Assembly (NCBI GenBank): GCA_007118855.1
Contig: SKQU01000218.1
Coordinates: 1 to 33,027, forward strand
Direction: 5' to 3'
Source: Spirochaetaceae bacterium
Lineage (GTDB): Bacteria; Spirochaetota; Spirochaetia; DSM-27196; SLST01
Length of the DNA: 33,027 nt
The translations under genes were made by a program, and so were the position numbers. Position 1 is the first letter of the stretch; each line of letters opens with the position of its first letter. The notes under the pieces are model-generated. The model was not told where the DNA came from, did not search any database, and was given only the letters and a program-made list of their open reading frames with translations. This document shows, in pieces, positions 15,697 through 22,742 of the stretch.

Positions 15697-17072
15697 GCGC
15701 GCGGCCCGTCCGACCCGCGGATATCGGCGAGCTCCTTCTGGATGTCCGCCTGCGGGTACCTCAGGAAGATCAGAAAGCCTATCAGGACGAAGGCTGCGCC
15801 CACCGGACCGACGAGCTCCACACCGAGCGGCTGCGCCGCGTCACGCCCGAAGAACCCCAGCAGCCCGGCGGTGATCGCGAGCGCAAGACCGTAGTTCACC
15901 TTCATGAACAGCCCCTGCGTACCAAAGAACATGGCCTCGCGATTCTGTCCGCTGCGGTGCCCGTCGATTTCGCTCAGATCAGAGACCGCGGCATTGGGAA
16001 CCACAAGCAGGATCGCGATGGGAAAGCCCATGAGCCCCATCTGGATCAGAGCCCCCGTGGATGCGTAGGCGCCAAGGCGCCTGATGACGATCGTCAGACT
16101 CATCAGCACTGCGAAACTGAGCATGCCGGTCAGCATGAGCTGCTTGTGAGAGTATCGTCTTGCGAGCGTGGGTACGAGCAGGAAGACGAGCACGGCCACA
16201 CCAAAGAGCGTTGCCATGAGCATGCTCTGGAACTCCGGCGACTCGCCGAGCAGCACGATCGGATAGTAGGCGATCACGGCCCGCACCATGTTGAAGCCGA
16301 ACCAGTAGAGGATCGTGCCGCCCATGTAGCGAATGAACCAGGGATTTCGCACCGTCTTGCGCAGCGACTCGATCAGACCGACCTGAGAGCTTCTGCTTCC
16401 GGAAAACCGACGCTCGTCCACCACCAGTCCTGACAGCAGCATCGACACGGCAGCAAGCAGGCACAGCACGAGCACCGCCCCGCGAAAGCCGGAGGCAGGT
16501 TCAAGTCCGGCGGCGCGAAACGCCTCCCAGGCGATGGGAAATCCGAGCAGAACCACGCCCGCCCCGCCGATGCTGAACGCCGCCTGGGTGACGGTGATCT
16601 TTATACGCTCCGCGACGGTCCGACTGAGCTCCGGGATCAGAGCAAGATTCGGCGCCATGTAGTAGGTATAGAGGAAGAAGAAGATGCCGAGGACGATCGC
16701 CGTGTACCAGGCGTTCAGGCTCGTCGTATACGGGTCGGGCTGGAAGAACAGCAGCGCCCCGGCGATCGCGAACGGGACCGCGCCGGTGACGAGGAAGAAC
16801 TTCCGCCGCCCCAGGCGAAACCGCGCGTTATCGCTCCACCACGCCACGAGCGGATCGGCAAGCGAATCGACGACTCGCCCGAAGATATTGATCAGGCCTA
16901 TGACCGTGATACCGAGCAGGAGCGGCCGGTTGTCGACCAGATCGGGCATCCCGATCTCCTCCGGAGGGATGAGGAAGAACAGCAGGTACGCCCCATAGAT
17001 GTTGTCGAGGATGGAAAACCCGAAGTGCCCGTTCGCGTAGAGAACGCGTCTGGAGGTGGGAAACCGTTCCAT
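15693..17072 (-). CDS. GPH/MFS-type sugar:cation symporter
   Basis: A 459-residue inner-membrane transporter with about 12 hydrophobic segments. It carries the GPH (MelB-like) signature early in the chain: RVVDSLADPLVAWWSDNARFRLGRRKFFL, in which Asp residues of helix II bind the coupling cation in MelB. A second hallmark, SDLSEIDGHRSGQNREAMFFGTQGLFMK, is typical of GPH symporters. It is co-transcribed with the GH13 alpha-glucosidase, so an alpha-glucoside is the likely cargo. The ATG at 17072 is chosen because a well-formed promoter ends 6 nt upstream and would lie inside the longer in-frame extension to 17168. Confidence 0.88.
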   Translation of the reverse strand: MERFPTSRRVLYANGHFGFSILDNIYGAYLLFFLIPPEEIGMPDLVDNRPLLLGITVIGLINIFGRVVDSLADPLVAWWSDNARFRLGRRKFFLVTGAVPFAIAGALLFFQPDPYTTSLNAWYTAIVLGIFFFLYTYYMAPNLALIPELSRTVAERIKITVTQAAFSIGGAGVVLLGFPIAWEAFRAAGLEPASGFRGAVLVLCLLAAVSMLLSGLVVDERRFSGSRSSQVGLIESLRKTVRNPWFIRYMGGTILYWFGFNMVRAVIAYYPIVLLGESPEFQSMLMATLFGVAVLVFLLVPTLARRYSHKQLMLTGMLSFAVLMSLTIVIRRLGAYASTGALIQMGLMGFPIAILLVVPNAAVSDLSEIDGHRSGQNREAMFFGTQGLFMKVNYGLALAITAGLLGFFGRDAAQPLGVELVGPVGAAFVLIGFLIFLRYPQADIQKELADIRGSDGPRA

Positions 17073-17078
17073 CTGCGC

Positions 17079-17107
17079 AGTGTACGCCCGACGATCGGGA
17101 ACCGCAA
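17079..17107 (-). promoter_or_regulatory. Promoter of transporter/GH13 operon, leaderless type
   Basis: Minus strand: TTGCGG (17107-17102), 17-bp spacer, TACACT (17084-17079), GCGCAG, then ATG at 17072. The expected +1 is at the start codon and no Shine-Dalgarno site is present. Confidence 0.65.
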
Positions 17108-17161
17108 GCGCACGATCTGGAAGAAAAGCTGCTTTTCTCGCGGCAAGGCCCATTTCGCCGC

Positions 17162-17197
17162 TTGTCAACCGCTTGCGAAAGAGCGCACAATGCGCTC
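17162..17197 (+). promoter_or_regulatory. Promoter with palindromic operator for the lipoprotein gene
   Basis: TTGTCA (17162-17167), 18-bp spacer, CACAAT (17186-17191). A perfect 6-bp inverted repeat, GAGCGC (17181-17186) and GCGCTC (17192-17197), brackets the -10 box, so a dimeric repressor bound there would block the promoter. The leader to 17278 is about 80 nt long and has a second palindrome, CTCCGC-GCGGAG, at 17210-17221. Confidence 0.5.
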
Positions 17198-17277
17198 AGA
17201 CGGTCCGGGCTCCGCGCGGAGGCGGGTCGGCGCCGGGGTCACCGGCTATCAGAACAAGGGTTGCGGGAGGCATGCGC

Positions 17278-17901
17278 GTGCGAACAAGGGCATTCTGGAT
17301 TGGAATCGGTATCGTTGGCTTCATCATCGCCGGATGCGCGACGGGATCGGCCGTCGTGTCGCCCCGGTTCTACGAAACGAACCCGGACGCGATTGGCGTC
17401 GTGGCGATCCGTGGCGATATCTCCAGGGGAGCCCCTGAGAACCAGGTGGACGACTTCTTCTCCATGGAGCTGATGGCAAAAGGGTATCGCGTGATCGAGC
17501 GGCGTCGGGTGCAGAGCATCCTCGCAGAACAGAACTTCCAGCATTCCGACCGCACGAGCGCCGAAGGCGCCGCCGAGATGGGTCGCATCCTCAATGTACC
17601 CGCGGTCGCGATGCTCGACGTACACGTGGACGGTGAGAAGGTGAGCATGACCTGCAGGATCGTGGACACCCAAACGGCCGAGGTGATCTTTATTGGAGGC
17701 GGCCGTGGTGGAAGCGGCCAGCGTCTCGCGACGGTTGCGGGGGCGATCGGCGGTGCGGCGGCTGGCATGCAGATGAGCGACAGGGCGGCGATCGCGGGAG
17801 GCGTCCTTGGCGGCACCGCCGGGCACACGCTGTCTCCACAGGCCGCGCGGGTCGTGCAGCGCGCCATCCAGGAAGCGATCAAGGACCTGCCGCGCCGGTA
17901 G
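17278..17901 (+). CDS. CsgG-like lipoprotein with C-terminal glycine zipper
   Basis: A 207-residue lipoprotein. The N-terminus RAFWIGIGIVGFIIAGC is a signal peptide with lipobox IAG-Cys20. The middle part (IGVVAIRGDIS...MELMAKGYRVIERRRVQSILAEQNFQ...VPAVAMLDVHVDGEKVSMTCRIVDTQTAEVIF) resembles the CsgG/FlgO-type nucleotide-binding-like fold of secretion and envelope lipoproteins. The C-terminus has a glycine-zipper segment (AGAIGGAAAGMQMS, AAIAGGVLGGTAG), which often inserts into membranes. The GTG at 17278 sits 7 nt after GGGAGG; an ATG at 17272 is only 1 nt from it and so less likely. It has its own operator-like promoter and a downstream hairpin, so it is monocistronic. Function unknown. Confidence 0.8.
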   Translation: MRTRAFWIGIGIVGFIIAGCATGSAVVSPRFYETNPDAIGVVAIRGDISRGAPENQVDDFFSMELMAKGYRVIERRRVQSILAEQNFQHSDRTSAEGAAEMGRILNVPAVAMLDVHVDGEKVSMTCRIVDTQTAEVIFIGGGRGGSGQRLATVAGAIGGAAAGMQMSDRAAIAGGVLGGTAGHTLSPQAARVVQRAIQEAIKDLPRR

Positions 17902-17915
17902 TCGCGGCTGGTGAC

Positions 17916-17939
17916 CGGTGCGCCCTGCCGGGCGCACCG
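17916..17939 (+). terminator. Terminator hairpin after lipoprotein gene (no T run)
   Basis: A 10-bp perfect stem, CGGTGCGCCC (17916-17925) and GGGCGCACCG (17930-17939), with a 4-nt loop, 15 bp after the lipoprotein stop. No T tract follows on the plus strand, so termination strength is uncertain. Confidence 0.5.
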
Positions 17940-17940
17940 C

Positions 17941-17969
17941 GAAAAAGCCCGACGGCGAGCCGTCGGGCT
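17941..17969 (-). terminator. Intrinsic terminator after tRNA-Val / che operon
   Basis: A 10-bp perfect stem (17960-17969 with 17946-17955), 4-nt loop, followed on the minus strand by a TTTTT run (17945-17941). It lies 5 bp past the tRNA 3' end and would end both the tRNA transcript and any read-through from the che operon. Confidence 0.85.
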
Positions 17970-17974
17970 GATGA

Positions 17975-18048
17975 TGGGCGGTATTGGATTCGAACCAACG
18001 ACCCCTTGCGTGTCGAGCAAGTGCTCTAACCAACTGAGCTAACCGCCC
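17975..18048 (-). tRNA. tRNA-Val(GAC) with C33
   Basis: A full cloverleaf on the minus strand: acceptor GGGCGGT/ACCGCCC (7 bp), D stem GCTC/GAGC, anticodon stem CTTGC/GCAAG, variable loop GGGTC, T arm GTTGG-TTCGAAT-CCAAT (one G-U pair), discriminator A. The anticodon loop is TCGACAC, so the anticodon is GAC (18014-18012) for valine. Position 33, almost always U, is C (from the g at 18015). The CCA end is not encoded. Reading the anticodon as CGA would need a stem that does not pair. Its own promoter lies inside the end of cheY. Confidence 0.92.
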
Positions 18049-18058
18049 GTGCGGACCA

Positions 18059-18087
18059 AATGTACCCGATTACTTGAGCGACATCAA
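18059..18087 (-). promoter_or_regulatory. tRNA-Val promoter inside cheY
   Basis: Minus strand: TTGATG (18087-18082), 17-bp spacer, TACATT (18064-18059). The expected start, near 18052, is about 4 nt before the mature tRNA 5' end. The -35 box lies within the last codons of cheY. Confidence 0.6.
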
Positions 18088-18504
18088 GATCCGCTCCAGC
18101 ACTTTCTTGCGGTCCAGCGGCTTCACGATGTAGTTCTTCGCGCCCATGAGCAGCGATCTCTTGACGAGATCCTGTTTGCCGAGCGCGCTGACCATGATCA
18201 CCCGTGCGTTGCGGTCGAACTCGATGATCTGCTCGAGCGCAGACACCCCGTCGAGCTTCGGCATCGTGATGTCCATGGTCACAAGGTCGACGTTCGGGTA
18301 GAGCTCCTTGTACTTCTGGACCCCCTCCTCGCCGTCACCGGCGGTCCCGGCTACCTCGAACCCCTCCGAGGTGAGGATCTGACTCAGTTGCTTCGCGACG
18401 AACATGCTGTCGTCCACGATCAGCACACGGTAGGGCGTGCCATCTTCCTTGAGTCCGTCGGCCGGTCGCTCGTTTATACTCGGAAAATCCTGCTTCGCCT
18501 TCAT
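18070..18504 (-). CDS. cheY: Chemotaxis response regulator CheY
   Basis: A single receiver domain, 144 residues, which carries the signal from CheA to the flagellar switch. The acidic pocket is Asp31-Asp32 (LIVDDSMF), the phospho-acceptor is Asp78 (LVTMDITMP), and Ser106 (MVSALG) and Lys128 (YIVKPL) complete the site. An extra N-terminal segment of about 24 residues (MKAKQDFPSINERPADGLKE) precedes the domain, as in spirochaete CheY proteins encoded next to CheX. The ATG overlaps the cheX stop (TGATG). Last gene of the che operon. Confidence 0.95.
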   Translation of the reverse strand: MKAKQDFPSINERPADGLKEDGTPYRVLIVDDSMFVAKQLSQILTSEGFEVAGTAGDGEEGVQKYKELYPNVDLVTMDITMPKLDGVSALEQIIEFDRNARVIMVSALGKQDLVKRSLLMGAKNYIVKPLDRKKVLERILMSLK

Positions 18505-18980
18505 CAGCCTCGCTCCCGTATCGCTACGTTGATCTCTATCTTGCCCTGAGGCAGCTCCATCGGTACGATGAGCGCCTCCACGTTGGCATTGGATATCTCC
18601 ATGTTATCACCGGTGACGAGCGCCGGCGGGGTCAGATCGAAGGCAAAACCCAGGTTGTGCAACTTTGTGACCGCCCGGCCCGTTATCATGTTTGCCAGCT
18701 CGGTGATCGTCGCTCGCCCCATCTCGTTGAGTTCCGAGATGGGCTCCATGTCCATACCCGCGAGCATTGCTGAGGCGACCTGTATCGCGGTCGTCCGGCT
18801 CATGTCGAGCAGAACCCGTCCTTCAACGTCGCCGGCGAGCCCGATGATCGCCGCAACCCCGAGCACGGGCGTCGCTGAGGACTTCAGATAGAGCTCACCG
18901 CGCTTCACGTCGGTCTGAAGCACTTCCTTCAGAACGTCATGAGCCGCTTCGACAAACGGATTGATGTATTCAACGCGCAC
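18504..18980 (-). CDS. cheX: CheY-P phosphatase CheX
   Basis: A 158-residue CheC/CheX-family protein that dephosphorylates CheY-P; spirochaetes use CheX in place of CheZ. The phosphatase motif ExxN is visible in ATITELANMITGRAVTKL (Glu and Asn three apart). The start RVEYINPFVEAAHDVLKEVL is characteristic of CheX. It follows the CheW/CheR-like fusion by 12 bp and overlaps cheY by 1 nt. Confidence 0.94.
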   Translation of the reverse strand: MRVEYINPFVEAAHDVLKEVLQTDVKRGELYLKSSATPVLGVAAIIGLAGDVEGRVLLDMSRTTAIQVASAMLAGMDMEPISELNEMGRATITELANMITGRAVTKLHNLGFAFDLTPPALVTGDNMEISNANVEALIVPMELPQGKIEINVAIRERG

Positions 18981-18992
18981 GCGTACCCTCCG

Positions 18993-20330
18993 TCATGCCT
19001 GTCTGAACGCCCGTACCACGCCCCGAGACACCTCGACGCAGCCGGACAGTTGATCGAGGTCTTCGTGTGACCCGGTCACGATGAGCGTGGCGGGTCCGGT
19101 CTGCTCTTCGATCATGGAAACCACCCGCCGCTGATCCTCCTCCGGAAGAAACGAAAGGACATCCCGGATGACAATGAGATCGCACGGCGGAAGCTTCTGC
19201 ACGTGTCTCAGGTCGCTGAACTCGAACAGCACGATCTCCCGGACATCCGCCCGGAAGGCGTGCATGTCGTCGGTCTCGACGGTGAACGGCTCATAGAACC
19301 GGGGAACCCGCGCCGGATCGAGGGTCAGGCCGGGAGCCATGGAGACGCCGAGCAGATCGGTGTCGGCCGCCCATACCTTGACCCTCGCGTCGGGATAGCT
19401 CGCCCGAAGCAGGCAGGCAATCGAGTAACTCTCATGCCCGTTCGCGCATCCGGGGTTCCACGCGTGGACGTTCCCGCCCGCCTCGGGCGGAAGCAGCGTC
19501 CTGACGGTGTCCAGGTAGTCGGCATCCCACAACCTGCCGGTATACGGTGAGTAGAACGGCCGAAGAAACTCCTCCACCTCGGCATCGGTCGTGATCTCCA
19601 CTGTCCCGCCATGGGCATCGCTCCAGGAGCGAAGCCGCTGAGTGACCCATGCGCGGTTCAGGTCCGTCATCACGAATCCGCTCAGTGACCGAAGCGTCGC
19701 GGCGACGAGTTCCGCGGTCTCACCCGGCCCCGCAGCCGCGTCGGCCTCGACACGGGGCCCGGAGAGAGGCCCCGGCGGTGTATCCGGCGGCTCTTCCGGC
19801 GGAGGCACCGGCGCCTCTCCGAGAATACGTTCCATGTCGAGGATGATGTAGAGCCGTGACTGGTGCTCCACTACCCCGCTGATCGACCGGAGGTTGACAT
19901 CGGCGAAGATCGGATGCGGCGGCTGGATGAGCCGGGACGGGATGCCGACGACCTCGTCGATCCGGTCGACGATGACGCCGATCAGGCCACCATCGAGACG
20001 CAGTATCAACCCCTCCTCGGGCTCGCCGGACGTTTGCTGCGGCACCGGAAGGTTGAACAGTACTCGCATGTCGATCAGCGAGATGATGTCGCCGCGCAGA
20101 TTGTAGACCCCGGAGACGAAGGCGGGCGTGTTCGGGACGCAGGTGTAGCGGTCGTATCTGGCGATCTCAGCGACCTTCATGATGTCCACGCCGTAGTCCT
20201 TCCCGCCGAGCGAGAAGGTGACCATCCTGTAGTCGATCTCCTCCCGCTCTTCAGTCTCGTCCGGCCCGGCAGCGGCGAACAGCCCGCTGTACCGGTCGAA
20301 GGCCCGACGCGGCTCCTCGTGCTTCGTCAT
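18993..20330 (-). CDS. cheW: CheW fused to a CheR-like domain
   Basis: A 445-residue fusion. Residues about 33-175 form a CheW domain (VTFSLGGKDYGVDIMKVAEI, VPNTPAFVSGVYNLRGDIISLIDMR, GVIVDRIDEVVGI), which couples receptors to CheA. A Pro-rich linker (about 173-193) leads to a CheR-like methyltransferase domain (about 205-445). There the SAM loop reads NPGCANGHESYS instead of the usual GCxTGEEPYS, and DLIVIRDVLSF replaces DLIFCRNVLIYF, so His and Asp stand at usually conserved Glu and Asn positions; methyltransferase activity is doubtful. Such hybrids are known in spirochaetes, where the CheR-like part has been linked to array structure. The ATG overlaps the cheA stop (ATGA). Confidence 0.92.
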   Translation of the reverse strand: MTKHEEPRRAFDRYSGLFAAAGPDETEEREEIDYRMVTFSLGGKDYGVDIMKVAEIARYDRYTCVPNTPAFVSGVYNLRGDIISLIDMRVLFNLPVPQQTSGEPEEGLILRLDGGLIGVIVDRIDEVVGIPSRLIQPPHPIFADVNLRSISGVVEHQSRLYIILDMERILGEAPVPPPEEPPDTPPGPLSGPRVEADAAAGPGETAELVAATLRSLSGFVMTDLNRAWVTQRLRSWSDAHGGTVEITTDAEVEEFLRPFYSPYTGRLWDADYLDTVRTLLPPEAGGNVHAWNPGCANGHESYSIACLLRASYPDARVKVWAADTDLLGVSMAPGLTLDPARVPRFYEPFTVETDDMHAFRADVREIVLFEFSDLRHVQKLPPCDLIVIRDVLSFLPEEDQRRVVSMIEEQTGPATLIVTGSHEDLDQLSGCVEVSRGVVRAFRQA

Positions 20331-22597
20331 GACCCGATCACCGCTTCACGTTGTCTGCGAACGTCGCGCTCGTGCTTCAGCCCCAGAGCGAGCAGCTGCG
20401 CAACATCGATGATCAGCGAGACCCGCCCGTCGCCGGTGATATTGGCCCCGGCGATCCCGGGAGCGCTCGTGTACCGGTCCCGCAACGGCTTGATGACGAC
20501 ATCCTCCTCCCCGATCAGTGAGTCCACAATCAGACCGACCTTCTTGTCCTCGCTGCCTACGATCACCACGAACAGGTTCTCTCTGGCCTCATCCGTGTCG
20601 ACGCGGAAGATACGGCTGAGGCGCAGGAGACTGACGACATCGTCGCGAACGTTGAGCACCTCCGAATTGTCGAGTCGACGAATCTCGCTCGATCTGATCC
20701 GCTGGCTCTCGAGCACGGACGTGATGGGTATCGCGTACATCTCCTGCCCGACGTTCACCATCAGCCCCTGGATGATCGCGAGCGTCAGCGGAATCCGGAT
20801 CGTGAAGGTCGTGCCGCGATGCAGCCCGGAGCCGACGGTGACGGTACCGCTGAGCTTCTCGATCTGCCGGCGCACGACGTCGAGCCCGACGCCCCGACCG
20901 GATATCGCAGAGACCTCGCGTGCGGTGGAGAAACCTGGATCGAAGATGAGCTTGTAGGCTTCGACATCGCTGAGCGACTTGTCCGGATGGATGACCCCCC
21001 GGTCGACGGCCTTCCGGCGCACCGCGTCGACGTCGATTCCTCGCCCATCGTCGGATACCTCGATGACGATCATACTTCCTTCGCGGCTCGCTCTGAGCAA
21101 GAGATCACCGGTCTCGGGCTTGCCGTGCCGCACGCGTTCGTCGGGAGGCTCGATGCCGTGGTCTATAGAGTTGCGTACGCAGTGTATGAGCGGGTCGAGC
21201 AGATCTTCGATCACGGACTTGTCGAGCTCCGTCTCTTCTCCCTCAACCCGCAGGGCCACATCCTTGTTGAGCGAACGCGTGAGGTCACGCACCAGTCGTG
21301 GAAAACGCGAGAAGATCTGCGAGATCGCAACCATCCGAATCCGCATGACGCCTTCCTGCAGCTCCCCGGTGATCCTTCCAAGGCCCTGCGCGATACCGCG
21401 AAACCTGGCGACGCTCTGGCGATAGGCAGCCCCGGGCTGTTCGAAGTGCCGGTAGAGGTGTCCGAACCGCTCGGTTATCTCGCGTTTGACCTCCCTCGCG
21501 CTCGCTCCGTGCTGCATGCGTTCGAGGTACCGCGGCATCGCATCGAAGAGCTCGCGCAGACTCGAGCGATAGCCCTCCTCGGCTGCCGCGAAGCGGCCGA
21601 GCGCATCGGCGAACTCGCCCTCGAGCTGGTTGAGAGCAGCCTTGTTGATCACCGCCTCACTGACGAGGTTCAGCAAGCTGTCCACGCGCCGGCTGTCTAC
21701 CCGAAGCACCGAACTGCTCGGCGTCGAGGCCCGTCGGGTGCTCGGTGCCGCCGGGCCGGCCTCCGGCCCGGCGGCGATCTCCTCGCGATCGATCTCCTCG
21801 CGATCGATCCCCTCCGGACCCGGGATCTCATCGGCCACAGCCGATACGGTCACCCCGGTCGTCACATCCGGGAGGGTAATCGTCTCTTCGATGGTCTGCG
21901 CCTCCGCCTCAGTGGCGACATAGTAGGTGACCACCGGGTGGAAGTCGTCACTGTAGAGCGCATCGAAGTCGGGGTCGGTCTCGAGAACCGTTCCTATCTC
22001 CTTGAGTGCGGCGAACACCTGGATGCCGCCCACCGAGTTCATGGGATTCGACTCGTCGAAGGACACGCGAACCGCCCTGACGACGCCGGCGTCCGGCCCG
22101 GCGGCCTCGAGAAGCTCGCCGCGAGGCACGCGGTGAGGCACACCATCCTCCTCGTCGCCGGACGCCGGCGTCGCGACCTCAGTCGGAGGCCGCGAAGCAC
22201 CTGCGACACAGTCGCGCAGCCTGCCGGCTACGGAGGCAATGCCGTCGTTCTCGTAGACCTCGCGGTTGGACCGGGCCTCGAGCATTGCCTTGATGACGTC
22301 AACCGCTGCGAGCAGCACGTCAACGAGCTCGCGAGTCACGCTGGAACTCGCCGCTCGTACGTCGTCGAGCACGTCCTCCAGGAGGTGGGTGAACTGGTTG
22401 ATCTCATTCATCTGGACCGTAGCGGAGGCGCCCTTCAACGTATGCGCGGCACGGAAGATCTCATCCAGCGCATCCCTGTTCGAAGAATCGTCCTCGAGCA
22501 CGAGTATACTGCTCTCGAGCAACTCGACCTGGGCCTCGGCCTCGACGTAGAAATCCTGCAGCAGCTCCTCGTTGTTCGGATCGAGGTAGTCGCTCAT
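20327..22597 (-). CDS. cheA: Chemotaxis histidine kinase CheA
   Basis: A 756-residue kinase. Domains in order: P1 HPt with phospho-acceptor His52 (FRAAHTLKGAS); P2-like region about 180-260; an acidic linker with a 15-bp tandem repeat (IDREE twice); P3 dimerisation enlarged by an insertion (about 300-430); P4 kinase with the N box (HCVRNSIDHGIE), G1 (DDGRGID) and G2 (SGRGVGLDVV); P5 CheW-like (about 600-745). The start is set at the ATG at 22597 (SDYLDPNNEELLQ); the in-frame ATG at 22621 lies within the spacer of the promoter. It heads the operon cheA-cheW/R-cheX-cheY and is divergent from an outer-membrane-type gene. Confidence 0.96.
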   Translation of the reverse strand: MSDYLDPNNEELLQDFYVEAEAQVELLESSILVLEDDSSNRDALDEIFRAAHTLKGASATVQMNEINQFTHLLEDVLDDVRAASSSVTRELVDVLLAAVDVIKAMLEARSNREVYENDGIASVAGRLRDCVAGASRPPTEVATPASGDEEDGVPHRVPRGELLEAAGPDAGVVRAVRVSFDESNPMNSVGGIQVFAALKEIGTVLETDPDFDALYSDDFHPVVTYYVATEAEAQTIEETITLPDVTTGVTVSAVADEIPGPEGIDREEIDREEIAAGPEAGPAAPSTRRASTPSSSVLRVDSRRVDSLLNLVSEAVINKAALNQLEGEFADALGRFAAAEEGYRSSLRELFDAMPRYLERMQHGASAREVKREITERFGHLYRHFEQPGAAYRQSVARFRGIAQGLGRITGELQEGVMRIRMVAISQIFSRFPRLVRDLTRSLNKDVALRVEGEETELDKSVIEDLLDPLIHCVRNSIDHGIEPPDERVRHGKPETGDLLLRASREGSMIVIEVSDDGRGIDVDAVRRKAVDRGVIHPDKSLSDVEAYKLIFDPGFSTAREVSAISGRGVGLDVVRRQIEKLSGTVTVGSGLHRGTTFTIRIPLTLAIIQGLMVNVGQEMYAIPITSVLESQRIRSSEIRRLDNSEVLNVRDDVVSLLRLSRIFRVDTDEARENLFVVIVGSEDKKVGLIVDSLIGEEDVVIKPLRDRYTSAPGIAGANITGDGRVSLIIDVAQLLALGLKHERDVRRQREAVIGS
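21776..21805 (-). repeat. 15-bp tandem duplication within cheA
   Basis: Two perfect copies of GATCTCCTCGCGATC (plus-strand reading, 21776-21790 and 21791-21805), each ending in GATC, with a partial third start. They encode a doubled Ile-Asp-Arg-Glu-Glu in the acidic linker between P2 and P3. The length is a multiple of three, so the frame is kept. Confidence 0.85.
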
Positions 22598-22606
22598 CAG
22601 CCCCCA

Positions 22607-22634
22607 ATAGTATTGGCTCATGGCCGGGTGTCAA
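22607..22634 (-). promoter_or_regulatory. cheA operon promoter, nearly leaderless
   Basis: Minus strand: TTGACA (22634-22629, perfect consensus), 16-bp spacer, TACTAT (22612-22607), then 9 nt to the ATG at 22597. The predicted leader is 2-3 nt. This promoter class is sigma-70-like, not the flagellar sigma-28 type. Confidence 0.65.
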
Positions 22635-22663
22635 GTACTTACACTTTTTCCAATACCATCACC

Positions 22664-22692
22664 TTTACTGAGTCGCAATAGCTTTCGATAAT
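22664..22692 (+). promoter_or_regulatory. Promoter of outer-membrane protein pair
   Basis: TTTACT (22664-22669), 17-bp spacer, GATAAT (22687-22692). A leader of about 45 nt ends with CGGAGG before the ATG at 22743. Back-to-back with the cheA promoter, 29 bp apart. Confidence 0.6.
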
Positions 22693-22742
22693 GGGAGAGA
22701 GGTCGGTGTTCGAACAGGTTTTCCACCAGACCCGGAGGCTCT

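Noticed and set aside
17073-17168. N-terminal extension of the sugar symporter to 17168
   Set aside because: It would contain the promoter boxes at 17079-17107 and the added residues are not family-like.
18010-18016. Reading the tRNA anticodon as CGA (serine)
   Set aside because: The shifted anticodon stem does not pair and there is no long variable arm as in tRNA-Ser.
22598-22621. Upstream ATG of cheA at 22621
   Set aside because: It lies inside the spacer between the TTGACA and TACTAT boxes; the conserved P1 sequence begins after the ATG at 22597.
20819-22681. 620-codon open frame antisense to cheA (and 19863-20957 antisense to cheW/R)
   Set aside because: Long antisense frames are expected in GC-rich DNA; the cheA and cheW/R frames carry all the domain motifs.
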